40,621 nt of DNA, from assembly GCA_026390855.1 (NCBI GenBank), contig JAPLFE010000129.1, positions 1 to 40,621 on the forward strand, written 5' to 3'. Numbering within the stretch: position 1 is the stretch's first letter; each line of letters starts with the position of its first letter. The notes beneath the pieces were generated by a model that had not been told where the DNA came from, did no database searches, and saw nothing but the letters and a program-made list of their open reading frames with translations. The stretch is from Chlorobiales bacterium (GTDB taxonomy: Bacteria; Bacteroidota; Chlorobiia; Chlorobiales; Chlorobiaceae). Position numbers and translations under genes: made by a program. Positions 6,806-14,864 of the stretch are shown piece after piece.

Positions 6806-7961
6806 GTTTCAATCCACGTGCCCGCAGGGGGCGCGACCAAAAGGTAGCTCGTACTGTCGGAGCTGGTTAATGTTTCAATCCACGCGCCCGCATGGGGCGC
6901 GACGATGACGTGGCAGACCAGATGCAGGCAGATGTTGTTTCAATCCACGCGCCCGCATGGGGCGCGACTCCCGCTGCTTTACGGGGGGACAACGAGGACT
7001 TTAGTTTCAATCCACGCGCCCGCATGGGGCGCGACGCTCTTATCTTGAGGCAACTTTTCAACCTGCGGGGTTTCAATCCACGCGCCCGCATGGGGCGCGA
7101 CGATCGAGTGCGGAAAAGTTCCGAACAGTCGTGATGTTTCAATCCACGCGCCCGCATGGGGCGCGACTGCAAATTTATTTGGTGATGAACTGAGATGATT
7201 ACGTTTCAATCCACGCGCCCGCATGGGGCGCGACTACCAGTCAACAGCAAAAAAGATACGCATCGAAACGTTTCAATCCACGCGCCCGCATGGGGCGCGA
7301 CTCGATGCTTCATTACCTGTTCGGCCCGAAAGATGTTTCAATCCACGCGCCCGCATGGGGCGCGACACTCGAAAGTTTACCGCTGTTGATGGTACTACAA
7401 GTTTCAATCCACGCGCCCGCATGGGGCGCGACAGAATTCCCGCTTATTGGCGCAGGATTAACATCAGTTTCAATCCACGCGCCCGCATGGGGCGCGACGA
7501 GAGACTCCTCTACAGGGGGATTCAGGTCAAAAGTTTCAATCCACGCGCCCGCATGGGGCGCGACTACGTTGCTCAATGGGTAAGGCAGGGTTTCGGTGTT
7601 TCAATCCACGCGCCCGCATGGGGCGCGACCTTGCGCTAATTACTGCTTTGTTGGTGAGCAGATGTTTCAATCCACGCGCCCGCATGGGGCGCGACTGGAA
7701 CAAGCAATAGAAAGCAGGGTGTCACTCCAGTTTCAATCCACGCGCCCGCATGGGGCGCGACTTCGTAGTACTTGGTGGAGAAGCGCCTATACTCGGTTTC
7801 AATCCACGCGCCCGCATGGGGCGCGACTTGCGCAAGTCAAGGCCATTGCATTGATAGAGAAAGTTTCAATCCACGCGCCCGCATGGGGCGCGACTTGACT
7901 GTCAGGACAGACGAATACCACCGGTCAGGGTTTCAATCCACGCGCCCGCATGGGGCGCGAC
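6806..7961 (-). CRISPR. CRISPR array, type I-C-like repeats, 18 repeats and 17 spacers, no cas genes in window
   Basis: Eighteen 32-base repeats start at 6806, 6872, 6937, 7004, 7070, 7136, 7203, 7270, 7335, 7401, 7467, 7533, 7598, 7664, 7730, 7796, 7863 and 7930. The plus-strand unit is GTTTCAATCCACGCGCC followed by CGCATGGGGCGCGAC. Spacers are 33-35 bases, all different. All repeats are identical except the leftmost, which has two changes (CACGTG, GCAGGGG). The repeat holds a 7-bp stem (CGCGCCC/GGGCGCG), the hairpin cut by Cas5d in type I-C systems. Read on the minus strand, the unit starts GTCGCGCC and ends GTGGATTGAAAC, the usual type I-C orientation. With the decayed repeat at the left, this places the leader on the right and transcription leftward. 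The flanking genes are arsA and an LptF/G permease; no cas gene is visible, so the array must be served in trans or be inactive. Confidence 0.97.
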
Positions 7962-8200
7962 TGTATAGCTGTATCATCAAGTATTTCGTGGTTTCAAAGG
8001 CGTCTTAACGCGAACCACTGTCTATGCCAAATAACAGTTTACGAAAACTTGATGATGAAATCTATAAACAACTTGTGCCTGATTGTCATTCGTAGCGGTG
8101 GATGAGGATTTTTTATATTAATTTTCTAAAACATGATTTAAAATTGAAAGGCGAGACGGAATTTGTAATTTTTATGATCTGTTTGTATTTGATTATTCAT
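7962..8200 (-). promoter_or_regulatory. Probable CRISPR leader region
   Basis: This AT-rich, gene-free stretch adjoins the end of the array opposite the degenerate repeat. By repeat orientation it should hold the promoter for the precursor crRNA, reading leftward, and the site of new spacer insertion. A fragment GTTTCAAAGG at 7991 echoes the start of the repeat 29 bases beyond the last one. The only plus-strand ORF of note is 23 codons (8024-8095), unrecognised. The right boundary is a guess. Confidence 0.5.
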
Positions 8201-8214
8201 TCAGTGATTTTTTT

Positions 8215-8240
8215 ACCGTCCTTTTACCGGACGGTTTTTT
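8215..8240 (+). terminator. Intrinsic terminator upstream of the LptF/G gene
   Basis: Perfect 7-bp arms ACCGTCC (8215-8221) and GGACGGT (8229-8235) surround a 7-base loop and are followed by a run of T residues, so it works as a plus-strand rho-independent terminator. No plus-strand gene lies just upstream; it would stop transcripts running antisense through the CRISPR leader, or act as an attenuator 39 bases before the permease start. Confidence 0.6.
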
Positions 8241-8279
8241 CTGTTTATAGGTATTAAAAAATAAGTAGTTATTGGCTGC

Positions 8280-9611
8280 ATGAAAATTATCGATCGCTAT
8301 GTCCTGAAATCGCATATCGGGCCTTTTTTGTTTGCTTTTATTACGATTGTTTTTGTGCTGATTCTGCAGTTTTTTGCCACTTTTGCTGATCGCTTTGTTG
8401 GCAAGGGTATTGAATTTTCTGACATTCTGCAACTCATTGTATTACAGTCTGCATGGATGGTTGGACTTGCTGCGCCAATGGCGGTTCTTATTGCGGTTGT
8501 TATGGCATTTGGATCTTTGAGTACGACATCGGAGATGACTGTTTTAAGGTCATCGGGGATCTCACTGTTTCGGGTTATGATCCCTGTTCTTTGTGCAGGC
8601 CTTTTTCTTTCGGTGATTGTTGAGCGTTTCAATAATGTTGTGCTGCCCGAAGCGAATTTTTATTCAAAATCGTTGATGTTTGATATCGCGAAGGCGAAAC
8701 CTGCGTTTGGATTAACTGAAAATGCTTTTTCAACCCTTGTGGATGGTTATTCCATTTATGTTCGTCATTCAGATGACCGTTCAAAAGAAATCAGGGGTAT
8801 TGTTATTTATGATACGACCAAACCGGATTACAGCGCTATGGTGACTGCAGAAAAAGGCACTATTGCTTTTACCTCTGATTATCAGTATCTGGTTATGACG
8901 CTTTTGAATGGTGAAATTCATGAGATCAGCCAGCCGGACCATAAGGCATATCGTAACATGAGCTTTAAGAAGCATCGTTTTATTTTTGAGTCAACTGGCT
9001 TTGGTTTTTCACGAAGTTCCGAGAACCGAATGCGTTCAGGAGATAGTGAACTTTCGGCAAAAGAGCTTCTCGTCATTGTCGATGAGTTCAGAAAGCGAAT
9101 TTCCGCATCTGAAAGCCGTATCAGATTGCCGATTGAAAATATGGAACATCGCATTGCAGAAAGTCGATCAGCAGGAAGGTCCAGCCTTGTAACTCAGCAT
9201 GACTTTTCAAAGAAGTTAACTGCCGGAATAGACGCATCAGGGTATATTGAACGTCAACTTTCTCAGCTTGATATGGAACTCAAAAGCATCGAATCAAACC
9301 GGAACATGTTTAACAAATACATGGCTGCGTATCATAAAAAATACTCTCTTTCTCTTGCGTGTTTTATTTTTGTTTTGGTCGGTGCTCCACTTGGTGTTTT
9401 TGCCAGGCGGGGAGGATTTGGAGTCGGGGCGGCAATGTCGCTGATTTTTTTTGTGCTCTATTGGGTGCTTATGATTTCAGGGGAGAAAATTGCTGAACGA
9501 GGATTACTGGATCCTTTGCTTTCAATGTGGCTGGCCAATATCGTTATGGCATGTATCGGTATTGGCCTGGTTATCAGCCTTACTGGTGCAGTTTTTAATA
9601 CTTCCCGGTAA
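8280..9611 (+). CDS. LptF/LptG-family (YjgP/YjgQ) permease of the lipopolysaccharide export system
   Basis: This 443-aa inner-membrane protein has the family layout: three N-terminal membrane segments (about 15-35, 55-80, 98-118), a long periplasmic beta-jellyroll region (about 125-340), and three C-terminal segments (about 352-372, 380-398, 410-435). It opens with MKIIDRYVLKSHIGPFLFAF and has the conserved SGISLFRVM after the second segment, and GAPLGVFARRGGFGVG before the fifth. LptF and LptG form the transmembrane pair of the LptB2FG ABC transporter that moves LPS to the outer membrane. I cannot tell F from G by eye. Neither lptB nor a second permease is adjacent. Confidence 0.9.
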   Translation: MKIIDRYVLKSHIGPFLFAFITIVFVLILQFFATFADRFVGKGIEFSDILQLIVLQSAWMVGLAAPMAVLIAVVMAFGSLSTTSEMTVLRSSGISLFRVMIPVLCAGLFLSVIVERFNNVVLPEANFYSKSLMFDIAKAKPAFGLTENAFSTLVDGYSIYVRHSDDRSKEIRGIVIYDTTKPDYSAMVTAEKGTIAFTSDYQYLVMTLLNGEIHEISQPDHKAYRNMSFKKHRFIFESTGFGFSRSSENRMRSGDSELSAKELLVIVDEFRKRISASESRIRLPIENMEHRIAESRSAGRSSLVTQHDFSKKLTAGIDASGYIERQLSQLDMELKSIESNRNMFNKYMAAYHKKYSLSLACFIFVLVGAPLGVFARRGGFGVGAAMSLIFFVLYWVLMISGEKIAERGLLDPLLSMWLANIVMACIGIGLVISLTGAVFNTSR

Positions 9612-9634
9612 AAGAACTCACCAAAAAAAATGTA

Positions 9635-10027
9635 TCAAAGACAATTGTTTTCAGAGTCTGAAGTTTTATAACCACAGCAGAGTTCTTTTTTTACGCCATT
9701 CTCATCGAGGCAGACAAAGGTGATATGCGTTTTGAATGCAAGAATACGTTCTCCTGTTTCGATACTTTTTTTGTAGACATGGACGGTATATTCGATGGAA
9801 GTGCGACCCATTTTACTTTTTTCAGTTACAAAACATAGAATGGAGCCTCCTCTTATACTTTTCTTGAACTCTACCTTGTCCATACCCACCGTTACAAAGT
9901 TGCAACCAGGATAATCAAGTGACACGGCAATATAGCTGATTTCGTCGATCCATTTCAAAAGGTTGCCTCCGAACAGAAAGCCGTAATGGTTGAGGTGTTC
10001 GGGTAATACAAGTTTATAGGTTTCCAT
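9635..10027 (-). CDS. Acyl-CoA thioesterase, hotdog fold (YciA/BFIT type)
   Basis: This 130-aa single hotdog-domain protein has the N-terminal signature [21 protein letters not shown], in which H-x-N-x-x-G-x-x-F-G-G-x-L and the following Asp contribute to the active site of acyl-CoA hydrolases. The next conserved block is [18 protein letters not shown], ending in the central beta-strands. The enzyme hydrolyses acyl-CoA to free acid and CoA in the cytosol; chain-length preference is not predictable. It converges with the LptF/G gene with 23 bases between stops. Confidence 0.88.
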   Translation of the reverse strand: METYKLVLPEHLNHYGFLFGGNLLKWIDEISYIAVSLDYPGCNFVTVGMDKVEFKKSIRGGSILCFVTEKSKMGRTSIEYTVHVYKKSIETGERILAFKTHITFVCLDENGVKKELCCGYKTSDSENNCL

Positions 10028-10152
10028 AGTGATATATTTGATGGTGGTTGTGCTGAATAATGTCTTTAAAAAATCAGTGTTTTTTTTGGGGGATTACATG
10101 AATGACCCTAGCTGTCTTTACGAAACATAAGCTTTTTTATAGCTTATAAACG

Positions 10153-10300
10153 GAGGCCTCTTATAAGGTTGTGATTATAACTTGAAAAGACAACCTCATG
10201 CAGTTCCATTACTGCATGGAGGAGGGTATATGATTACGATATAATGCAACAACGAATGGGTTGGATGAGCCCAATCTTTTTGTGTACTTTAAAAGTATAG
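10153..10300 (+). promoter_or_regulatory. Structured leader with competing hairpins, strong ribosome-binding site and tiny ORFs
   Basis: Upstream of the dCMP deaminase gene, AGGTTGT (10166-10172) can pair with ACAACCT (10190-10196), while CATGCAGT (10197-10204) pairs with ACTGCATG (10211-10218). Extending the second stem uses CCT at 10194-10196, so the two structures compete. The second stem also covers part of GGAGGAGGG (10218-10226), a very strong Shine-Dalgarno sequence placed just before ATG 10230. That ATG opens only a four-codon ORF (MITI, stop 10242-10244) whose TAATG overlaps a second 18-codon ORF ending at 10300. This looks like a translational attenuator, but it matches no riboswitch class I know. 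The regulatory role is inference. Confidence 0.35.
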
Positions 10301-10326
10301 TGTTTTTTTATAAAATATTAAAAAAT

Positions 10327-10863
10327 ATGGATATGCCGGAAGAAACGAAGATGGGATGCTGCTGTCCGGGAGATGGGGATGTGCATTCAGAGCCTGAAAA
10401 GAGGCTTGGCTGGCATGAATATTTTATGAGTGTGGCACAACTTATTTCCCGCAGGGCGACTTGTACCCGTGGTCATATAGGTGCGGTTATTGTAAGGGAT
10501 CACAGTATTCTTTCGACTGGTTATAATGGTGCACCTGCTGGCTTACCTCACTGTAATGACAGCAACTGTCGTATATATCGGAGCACTCATCCTGATGGGA
10601 CTGTTGAAGAGAATTGTGTTAATACAATTCATGCGGAAATCAATGCTATTGCTCAGGCTGCAAAACATGGCGTGTGTATCAAGGATTCTGATATCTATAT
10701 CACTGCCAGCCCTTGCATTCACTGTCTTAAGGTGCTGATTAATGTGGGGATAAAAACTATTTATTACGATAAGCCTTATAAAATCGAGCATATCGATGAA
10801 TTGCTCAGGCTTTCAGGTATCAGGCTGGTTCAGGTGAATATGGTTGATAATCAGAAGGAGTGA
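10327..10863 (+). CDS. Deoxycytidylate (dCMP) deaminase family protein
   Basis: This cytosolic zinc deaminase probably converts dCMP to dUMP for thymidylate synthesis. From the ATG at 10327 it has 178 aa. The zinc/catalytic motif H102-A-E104 and SPC130-x-x-C133 are intact, and the insertion [12 protein letters not shown] with the additional CNDSNC cysteines matches dCMP deaminases (ComEB type) rather than tRNA or cytidine deaminases. The frame is open back to a TTG at 10261, but that part is low-complexity and AT-rich, so I prefer an internal ATG; 10351 (preceded by GGAAG) is an alternative. An unusual CCC cysteine triplet sits near the N-terminus. Its stop is two bases before the ribD start, so the two are translationally close. 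Confidence 0.88.
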   Translation: MDMPEETKMGCCCPGDGDVHSEPEKRLGWHEYFMSVAQLISRRATCTRGHIGAVIVRDHSILSTGYNGAPAGLPHCNDSNCRIYRSTHPDGTVEENCVNTIHAEINAIAQAAKHGVCIKDSDIYITASPCIHCLKVLINVGIKTIYYDKPYKIEHIDELLRLSGIRLVQVNMVDNQKE

Positions 10864-10865
10864 CG

Positions 10866-11966
10866 ATGCCGAAGCGTGATGATGTTTTGTTTATGCAGCG
10901 TTGTATTGAACTTGCCATGAAGGGTGCCGGCAGTGTGAGCCCTAACCCGATGGTGGGTTCGGTTATCGTTTATAATGGGAATATTATCGGTGAAGGGTAT
11001 CATGAGAAGTTTGGAGCTTCTCATGCGGAAGTGAATGCTATTGATTCAGTTACCGATGAAGCATTACTTCAGCATTCTACCTTGTATGTTAATCTTGAGC
11101 CTTGTGCCCATTATGGAAAGACCCCGCCCTGCAGCGATCTTATTATTGAGAAGGGTATTTCTCGCGTTGTAATCGGGTGTCGAGATCCTCATGATGCTGT
11201 TGCGGGAAAAGGGATTGCGAAGCTTGTTGCTGCAGGTATAGCTGTTGAGGAAGGGGTGCTTGAAGCTGAATGCATGAAACTGAATGAGGCGTTTATTAAA
11301 AGTCATACAACAGGTCTGCCTCTGGTTTCACTTAAACTTGCTCAAACCCTTGACGGAAAAATCGCCACATCGCTTGGCGCTTCACGCTGGATCACAGGTA
11401 AAGAGGCAAGGAGCGAGGTACACCGACTCCGAAGTGTGTATGATGCTATTCTTATTGGTGAAGCAACTGTTCGTGTTGATGACGCAGTTCTTACTGTCAG
11501 GCATTGTCATGGTCGAAACCCTTTAAGAGTCGTTCTTGACCGTCAGTTGAGTCTGCCAGTGGACGCGAAAATTTTTGGTCCTGAGGCTCAAACTCTTGTG
11601 TTTGCTTCGTCTTCATGGTCTGGATTACCGAAGGTGGAGCAGTTAAGAGTTAAAGGGGTACCGGTTTTATTTGTTCATGAGCATGCAGGCGAGCTGGATC
11701 TTCAGCAGGTGCTTATGGAGCTGCATAAGCGGCAGATTCTTTCGTTGATGGTTGAAGGCGGGAGTCGTTTGTCTGCGTCGTTTATTCGTGAAAAGCTTGT
11801 TGATAAGATTTATATGTTTATTGCTCCAAAGCTTTTCGGTGGCGATGGACTGAGTGCCTTTGCTCCTCTCAGTATAAGTATGCCTGATCAGGCGATTAAA
11901 CTGAAATTTGAGCAGCCGCGTTTTTTTGGATCTGATATGCTTCTGGAAGCATATGTGCAGGTTTGA
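10866..11966 (+). CDS. ribD: Bifunctional riboflavin biosynthesis deaminase/reductase RibD
   Basis: RibD catalyses two steps of riboflavin synthesis: deamination of the pyrimidine intermediate made from GTP, then NADPH reduction of the ribosyl side chain. The N-terminal deaminase domain (about 1-145) shows SPNPMVG, H53-A-E55 and the zinc ligands C80 and C89 in [12 protein letters not shown]. The reductase domain (about 146-366) shows [20 protein letters not shown] and [12 protein letters not shown]. The ATG at 10866 is chosen because AAGGAG ends five bases upstream, overlapping the end of the deaminase gene; a GTG at 10860 is less likely. Riboflavin synthase is encoded 5 kb downstream, with unrelated genes between. 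Confidence 0.95.
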   Translation: MPKRDDVLFMQRCIELAMKGAGSVSPNPMVGSVIVYNGNIIGEGYHEKFGASHAEVNAIDSVTDEALLQHSTLYVNLEPCAHYGKTPPCSDLIIEKGISRVVIGCRDPHDAVAGKGIAKLVAAGIAVEEGVLEAECMKLNEAFIKSHTTGLPLVSLKLAQTLDGKIATSLGASRWITGKEARSEVHRLRSVYDAILIGEATVRVDDAVLTVRHCHGRNPLRVVLDRQLSLPVDAKIFGPEAQTLVFASSSWSGLPKVEQLRVKGVPVLFVHEHAGELDLQQVLMELHKRQILSLMVEGGSRLSASFIREKLVDKIYMFIAPKLFGGDGLSAFAPLSISMPDQAIKLKFEQPRFFGSDMLLEAYVQV

Positions 11967-12059
11967 CTTTGGGTTCAGGAAGTATGGATGCAGCTGTGAC
12001 GCGGGATTACCAAAATCTTGTTTGTTATGAGGAATAAATTCATAAAAAAGAGGTCGCCT

Positions 12060-12476
12060 ATGCTTGACCGTTTTATTAATAACAGTGATGTTGGAAAGTT
12101 AATTCTTCGCGTTTTGATTGGCTCCCTGCTGTTTTTTCACGGAGTAGACAAGCTTCAACACGGATACGGGTTTGTGTCGTTGATGCTTGTCAAGGCCAAG
12201 TTGCCGGGCTATCTTTCACATGGTATTCTTATTGGTGAAATTGTAGCGCCGATCTTGATGGTGTTGGGGATGTATACCCGCCCTGCAGCTCTGATTCAGG
12301 TTTTCAGTATGGGTATGGCCATTTATCTGGTTCATATGAAAGAACTTTTTTCAGTGTCGGGACATGGGGGATATGCCCTTGAACTGCAGGCGTTTTATCT
12401 GTTTGGTGCACTTGCTGTTTTCTTTCTGGGTGCTGGACGTTACAGTGCTTCGCATGGCAGTAGTCTTTGGAGATGA
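12060..12476 (+). CDS. DoxX-family small membrane protein
   Basis: This 138-aa protein has four hydrophobic segments (about 12-32, 50-70, 75-97, 108-128 from the ATG at 12060). The family-typical opening GKLILRVLIGSLLFFHGVDKLQHG and the later LGMYTRPAALIQVFSMGMAIY identify the DoxX/DoxD superfamily. DoxX-like proteins are membrane subunits associated with quinone-linked oxidoreductases or redox stress responses; the exact role here is unknown. The start is set by AGAGG seven bases upstream. Its stop overlaps the next start in an ATGA, implying translational coupling to the ABC ATPase. Confidence 0.85.
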   Translation: MLDRFINNSDVGKLILRVLIGSLLFFHGVDKLQHGYGFVSLMLVKAKLPGYLSHGILIGEIVAPILMVLGMYTRPAALIQVFSMGMAIYLVHMKELFSVSGHGGYALELQAFYLFGALAVFFLGAGRYSASHGSSLWR

Positions 12477-13276
12477 TGGAATGCCATAGAAATGAGGATA
12501 TCATTGATATTCGTCAAGTAACCGCTTATTGCGGAAGTACCTGTGTATTCAGGGATTTTTCGCTGGCTGTGCAAGAGGGTTGCAGTACGGTTATTCTTGG
12601 ACCAAACGGTTCAGGGAAGACTACATTGATGAAACTGATTTCTCGTGACATTTATCCTGTTGCAGAACCAGACAGCTCTGTAAGGATTTTTGGCAAGGAG
12701 CGTTGGAATGTATGGGACCTGCGTACCCGTCTTGGCATTGTTTCCCATGAGTTGCAGCATAATTATCTTTCAGGGGCTCGAGGAACTAATGTGATTTTAT
12801 CCGGCTTATATGCCAGTATTGATACATGGCAGAATCAGCATTTCAGTGGTGATGATTGCCAAAAAGCTGAGGAAGTCATGGAGAGGCTGGGTATTGGTGC
12901 ACTGAAAAATCGCGCTTTCGGCGCGATGTCAACCGGCCAGCAGCGACGTTTTCTTCTCGGTCGAGCACTGATCAACGATCCTGATGCACTCTTACTGGAT
13001 GAGCCCACGACCGGACTTGATCTCAGGGCGACGTTTCAATACCTTGAAACGCTTCGTTTGTTGATGAGGTTTGGTAAAACGGTAATGCTTGTTACCCATC
13101 ATCTTCATGAGATTCCTCCGGAGATTGAACGGGTAGTTCTTCTAAAAGAGGGGAGGATTGTCAGTGATGGTAAAAAAAGTGATGTACTGACTTCAGTGTC
13201 TCTGTCCGATTTGTTTGACTATCCTCTGCAAGTGGTTGCTGTAAACGGTTATTATCAGGTTTTGCCTGCTGTTTGA
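12473..13276 (+). CDS. ABC transporter ATP-binding protein, transport substrate unknown
   Basis: This 267-aa nucleotide-binding subunit has Walker A GPNGSGKTT, Q-loop SHELQ, signature STGQQRRFLLGRAL, Walker B ALLLDEPTTGLD and switch histidine VTHHLHEIP. The composition and the Q-loop/signature context resemble YlmA/ModF-type cytosolic ABC proteins or metal/cobalamin importer ATPases. No permease or binding protein is adjacent, so it may act with subunits encoded elsewhere or be a non-transport ABC protein. The gene starts within the stop of the DoxX gene (ATGA overlap), and GGAG directly abuts the ATG. Confidence 0.88.
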   Translation: MMECHRNEDIIDIRQVTAYCGSTCVFRDFSLAVQEGCSTVILGPNGSGKTTLMKLISRDIYPVAEPDSSVRIFGKERWNVWDLRTRLGIVSHELQHNYLSGARGTNVILSGLYASIDTWQNQHFSGDDCQKAEEVMERLGIGALKNRAFGAMSTGQQRRFLLGRALINDPDALLLDEPTTGLDLRATFQYLETLRLLMRFGKTVMLVTHHLHEIPPEIERVVLLKEGRIVSDGKKSDVLTSVSLSDLFDYPLQVVAVNGYYQVLPAV

Positions 13277-13313
13277 CAGAAATTCACGAATAATAAAAGA
13301 ACCTTTTTTGTAC

Positions 13314-14054
13314 ATGAAGTGCATGCCCTTGAAGTGGTTTATGGTTCTGTTTATTTTTGCTTATTCGGGAACCGCATCAGCCTCAGAACACGAAAAGACA
13401 TATCTGGCTAGCCCGATTGGAAGTCTCATTGACAGCTCAGGGATTTCAAAGGCAGTTTCTAAATCATCCTTCTCTTCAACAGGGAACAACTCCATCATGG
13501 TTCCGGATGGTTTTATCAGGAAGGCTATTAAAAAAGGTGATACCCTTGCGAAAATCTGCAATGCTGATTCCAGCTGCAAAGTTATTTTTATGAAGGTAAA
13601 TCGACTTGATAACCGGCATTTTCCGGTTGGCAAAAATGTTCTCGTACCAGTGGACGTGAATAAGGCGATGCTCTATGTTCCTGTGCCAAAAACTCTTGCT
13701 GACAGTCGGGGTGAACGGGAAATCAGAATTTTTCTCGGTCTGCAGTATTTTGGCGCTTATGAAAATGGTCAGCTTTTTTTCTGGGGTCCCGTTTCTTCCG
13801 GCAAAAAAGACAAGAGTACTCCTCCAGGTAAATTTTTTGTGAATTACAAGCAGCGTTTCAAATTTTCGGTCAAGTATGAAAATGCACCAATGCCTTTTTC
13901 GATAAATTATCATAATGGGTACTTTATTCATCAGCAGTCTCTTCCTGGCTATCCTGCTTCACATGGTTGTGTCAGACTGCTGCCGGATGATGCTGAAAGA
14001 CTATTTTTCTGGGCACGTCTCCGTGATCCTGTGACTGTTGCCAAAGAACTGTAA
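13314..14054 (+). CDS. L,D-transpeptidase (YkuD domain) with LysM-like repeat
   Basis: This exported cell-wall enzyme, about 246 aa from the ATG at 13314, has a signal peptide (hydrophobic WFMVLFIFAYS, cleavage near ASA). A LysM-like region at about 70-113 contains KKGDTLAKIC and FPVGKNVLVPV. The C-terminal YkuD domain has the catalytic motif SHGCVRL with Cys219, preceded by GYFIHQ and TPPGKF. Such enzymes form 3-3 peptidoglycan cross-links or attach lipoproteins to peptidoglycan in the periplasm. A frame opens slightly earlier with TTG 13308. An inverted repeat CTTCAGCG (14077-14084) / CGCTGAAG (14119-14126) lies just downstream, before tpx. Confidence 0.9.
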   Translation: MKCMPLKWFMVLFIFAYSGTASASEHEKTYLASPIGSLIDSSGISKAVSKSSFSSTGNNSIMVPDGFIRKAIKKGDTLAKICNADSSCKVIFMKVNRLDNRHFPVGKNVLVPVDVNKAMLYVPVPKTLADSRGEREIRIFLGLQYFGAYENGQLFFWGPVSSGKKDKSTPPGKFFVNYKQRFKFSVKYENAPMPFSINYHNGYFIHQQSLPGYPASHGCVRLLPDDAERLFFWARLRDPVTVAKEL

Positions 14055-14181
14055 TTATTGTCTTTTTTCTGAACTCCTTCAGCGTGTTCTCTGTTGTATT
14101 GCTATCTTTATACTGTTCCGCTGAAGATGGTGCAGGCTTTTTTAATCGCATGAATTTTCATAAAATTTAACCGGTATTTTT

Positions 14182-14682
14182 ATGGCACATATCTCGTTAA
14201 AGGGCAACCCTGTAGAAACAGTCGGGACTCTCCCTGCCAATGGCTCTGAGGCTCCTTTTTTCTGTCTGGTAAAAACTGATCTTTCTGAGGCTGGACCTGC
14301 TGACTTTGCCGGTAAAAGACTGGTACTCAATATTTTTCCCAGTCTTGATACCTCGGTCTGCGCTTCATCAGTGAGACGCTTCAACCAGGAAGCAGCATCA
14401 CTCGACAATACGGTTGTATTATGTATTTCAGCTGATCTTCCATTTGCTCAAAGTCGTTTCTGCGAGACTGAAGGATTGAAAAATGTTGTATCGCTTTCAG
14501 TTTTTCGTTCTCCTGAATTCGGTCGGGATTATGGTGTTACTATTGCTACAGGCCCTCTCAAAGGCCTTCTTTCGCGAGCTGTTGTTATTATTGATGCTGA
14601 TGGGATAGTCCGTTACAGTGAACAAGTCCCTGAAATTGTTGAGGAGCCTGATTACAGTGCAGCCCTCAAAGTACTGGTATAA
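14182..14682 (+). CDS. tpx: Thiol peroxidase Tpx (atypical 2-Cys peroxiredoxin)
   Basis: Tpx reduces hydrogen peroxide and alkyl hydroperoxides using thioredoxin. The 166-aa protein has the peroxidatic Cys60 in FPSLDTSVCASSVRRFN and the resolving Cys94 in SADLPFAQSRFC, exactly at the family spacing. The N-terminus (LKGNPVETVGTLPANGSEAPFF) and the end are complete. It is monocistronic, followed by a rho-independent terminator, which suits an independently regulated oxidative-stress gene in an anaerobe. Confidence 0.96.
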   Translation: MAHISLKGNPVETVGTLPANGSEAPFFCLVKTDLSEAGPADFAGKRLVLNIFPSLDTSVCASSVRRFNQEAASLDNTVVLCISADLPFAQSRFCETEGLKNVVSLSVFRSPEFGRDYGVTIATGPLKGLLSRAVVIIDADGIVRYSEQVPEIVEEPDYSAALKVLV

Positions 14683-14723
14683 AAGCCTCTGGTACATTCG
14701 TTATCTAAAGTGTTATAAAGTTC

Positions 14724-14749
14724 AGCCGGTATTTTTGCCGGCTTTTTTT
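14724..14749 (+). terminator. Intrinsic terminator after tpx
   Basis: Arms AGCCGG (14724-14729) and CCGGCT (14738-14743) with an 8-base loop are followed by seven T residues, 42 bases past the tpx stop. Confidence 0.85.
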
Positions 14750-14864
14750 AATTGCTGTATCCATGAGTGCTTACCGCTGTATTTTCTGAAAAAAAATACT
14801 TACACTCTTTTGTATGGTTCGTTATAAAGCATGTTGCGCTCTTAAACAAGAATCCCCCAGGATC

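Noticed and set aside
6867-8008. Numerous open frames on both strands with repeated RGLK, PHAGAWIET, NPRARMGRD or IHAPAWGAT units
   Set aside because: They are translations of the CRISPR repeat; the periodicity is 65-67 bases and all frames are explained by the array.
14077-14126. Inverted repeat CTTCAGCG/CGCTGAAG between the L,D-transpeptidase gene and tpx as a terminator
   Set aside because: The 34-base loop and lack of a T-run make a terminator unlikely; it could be an operator, but nothing else supports it.
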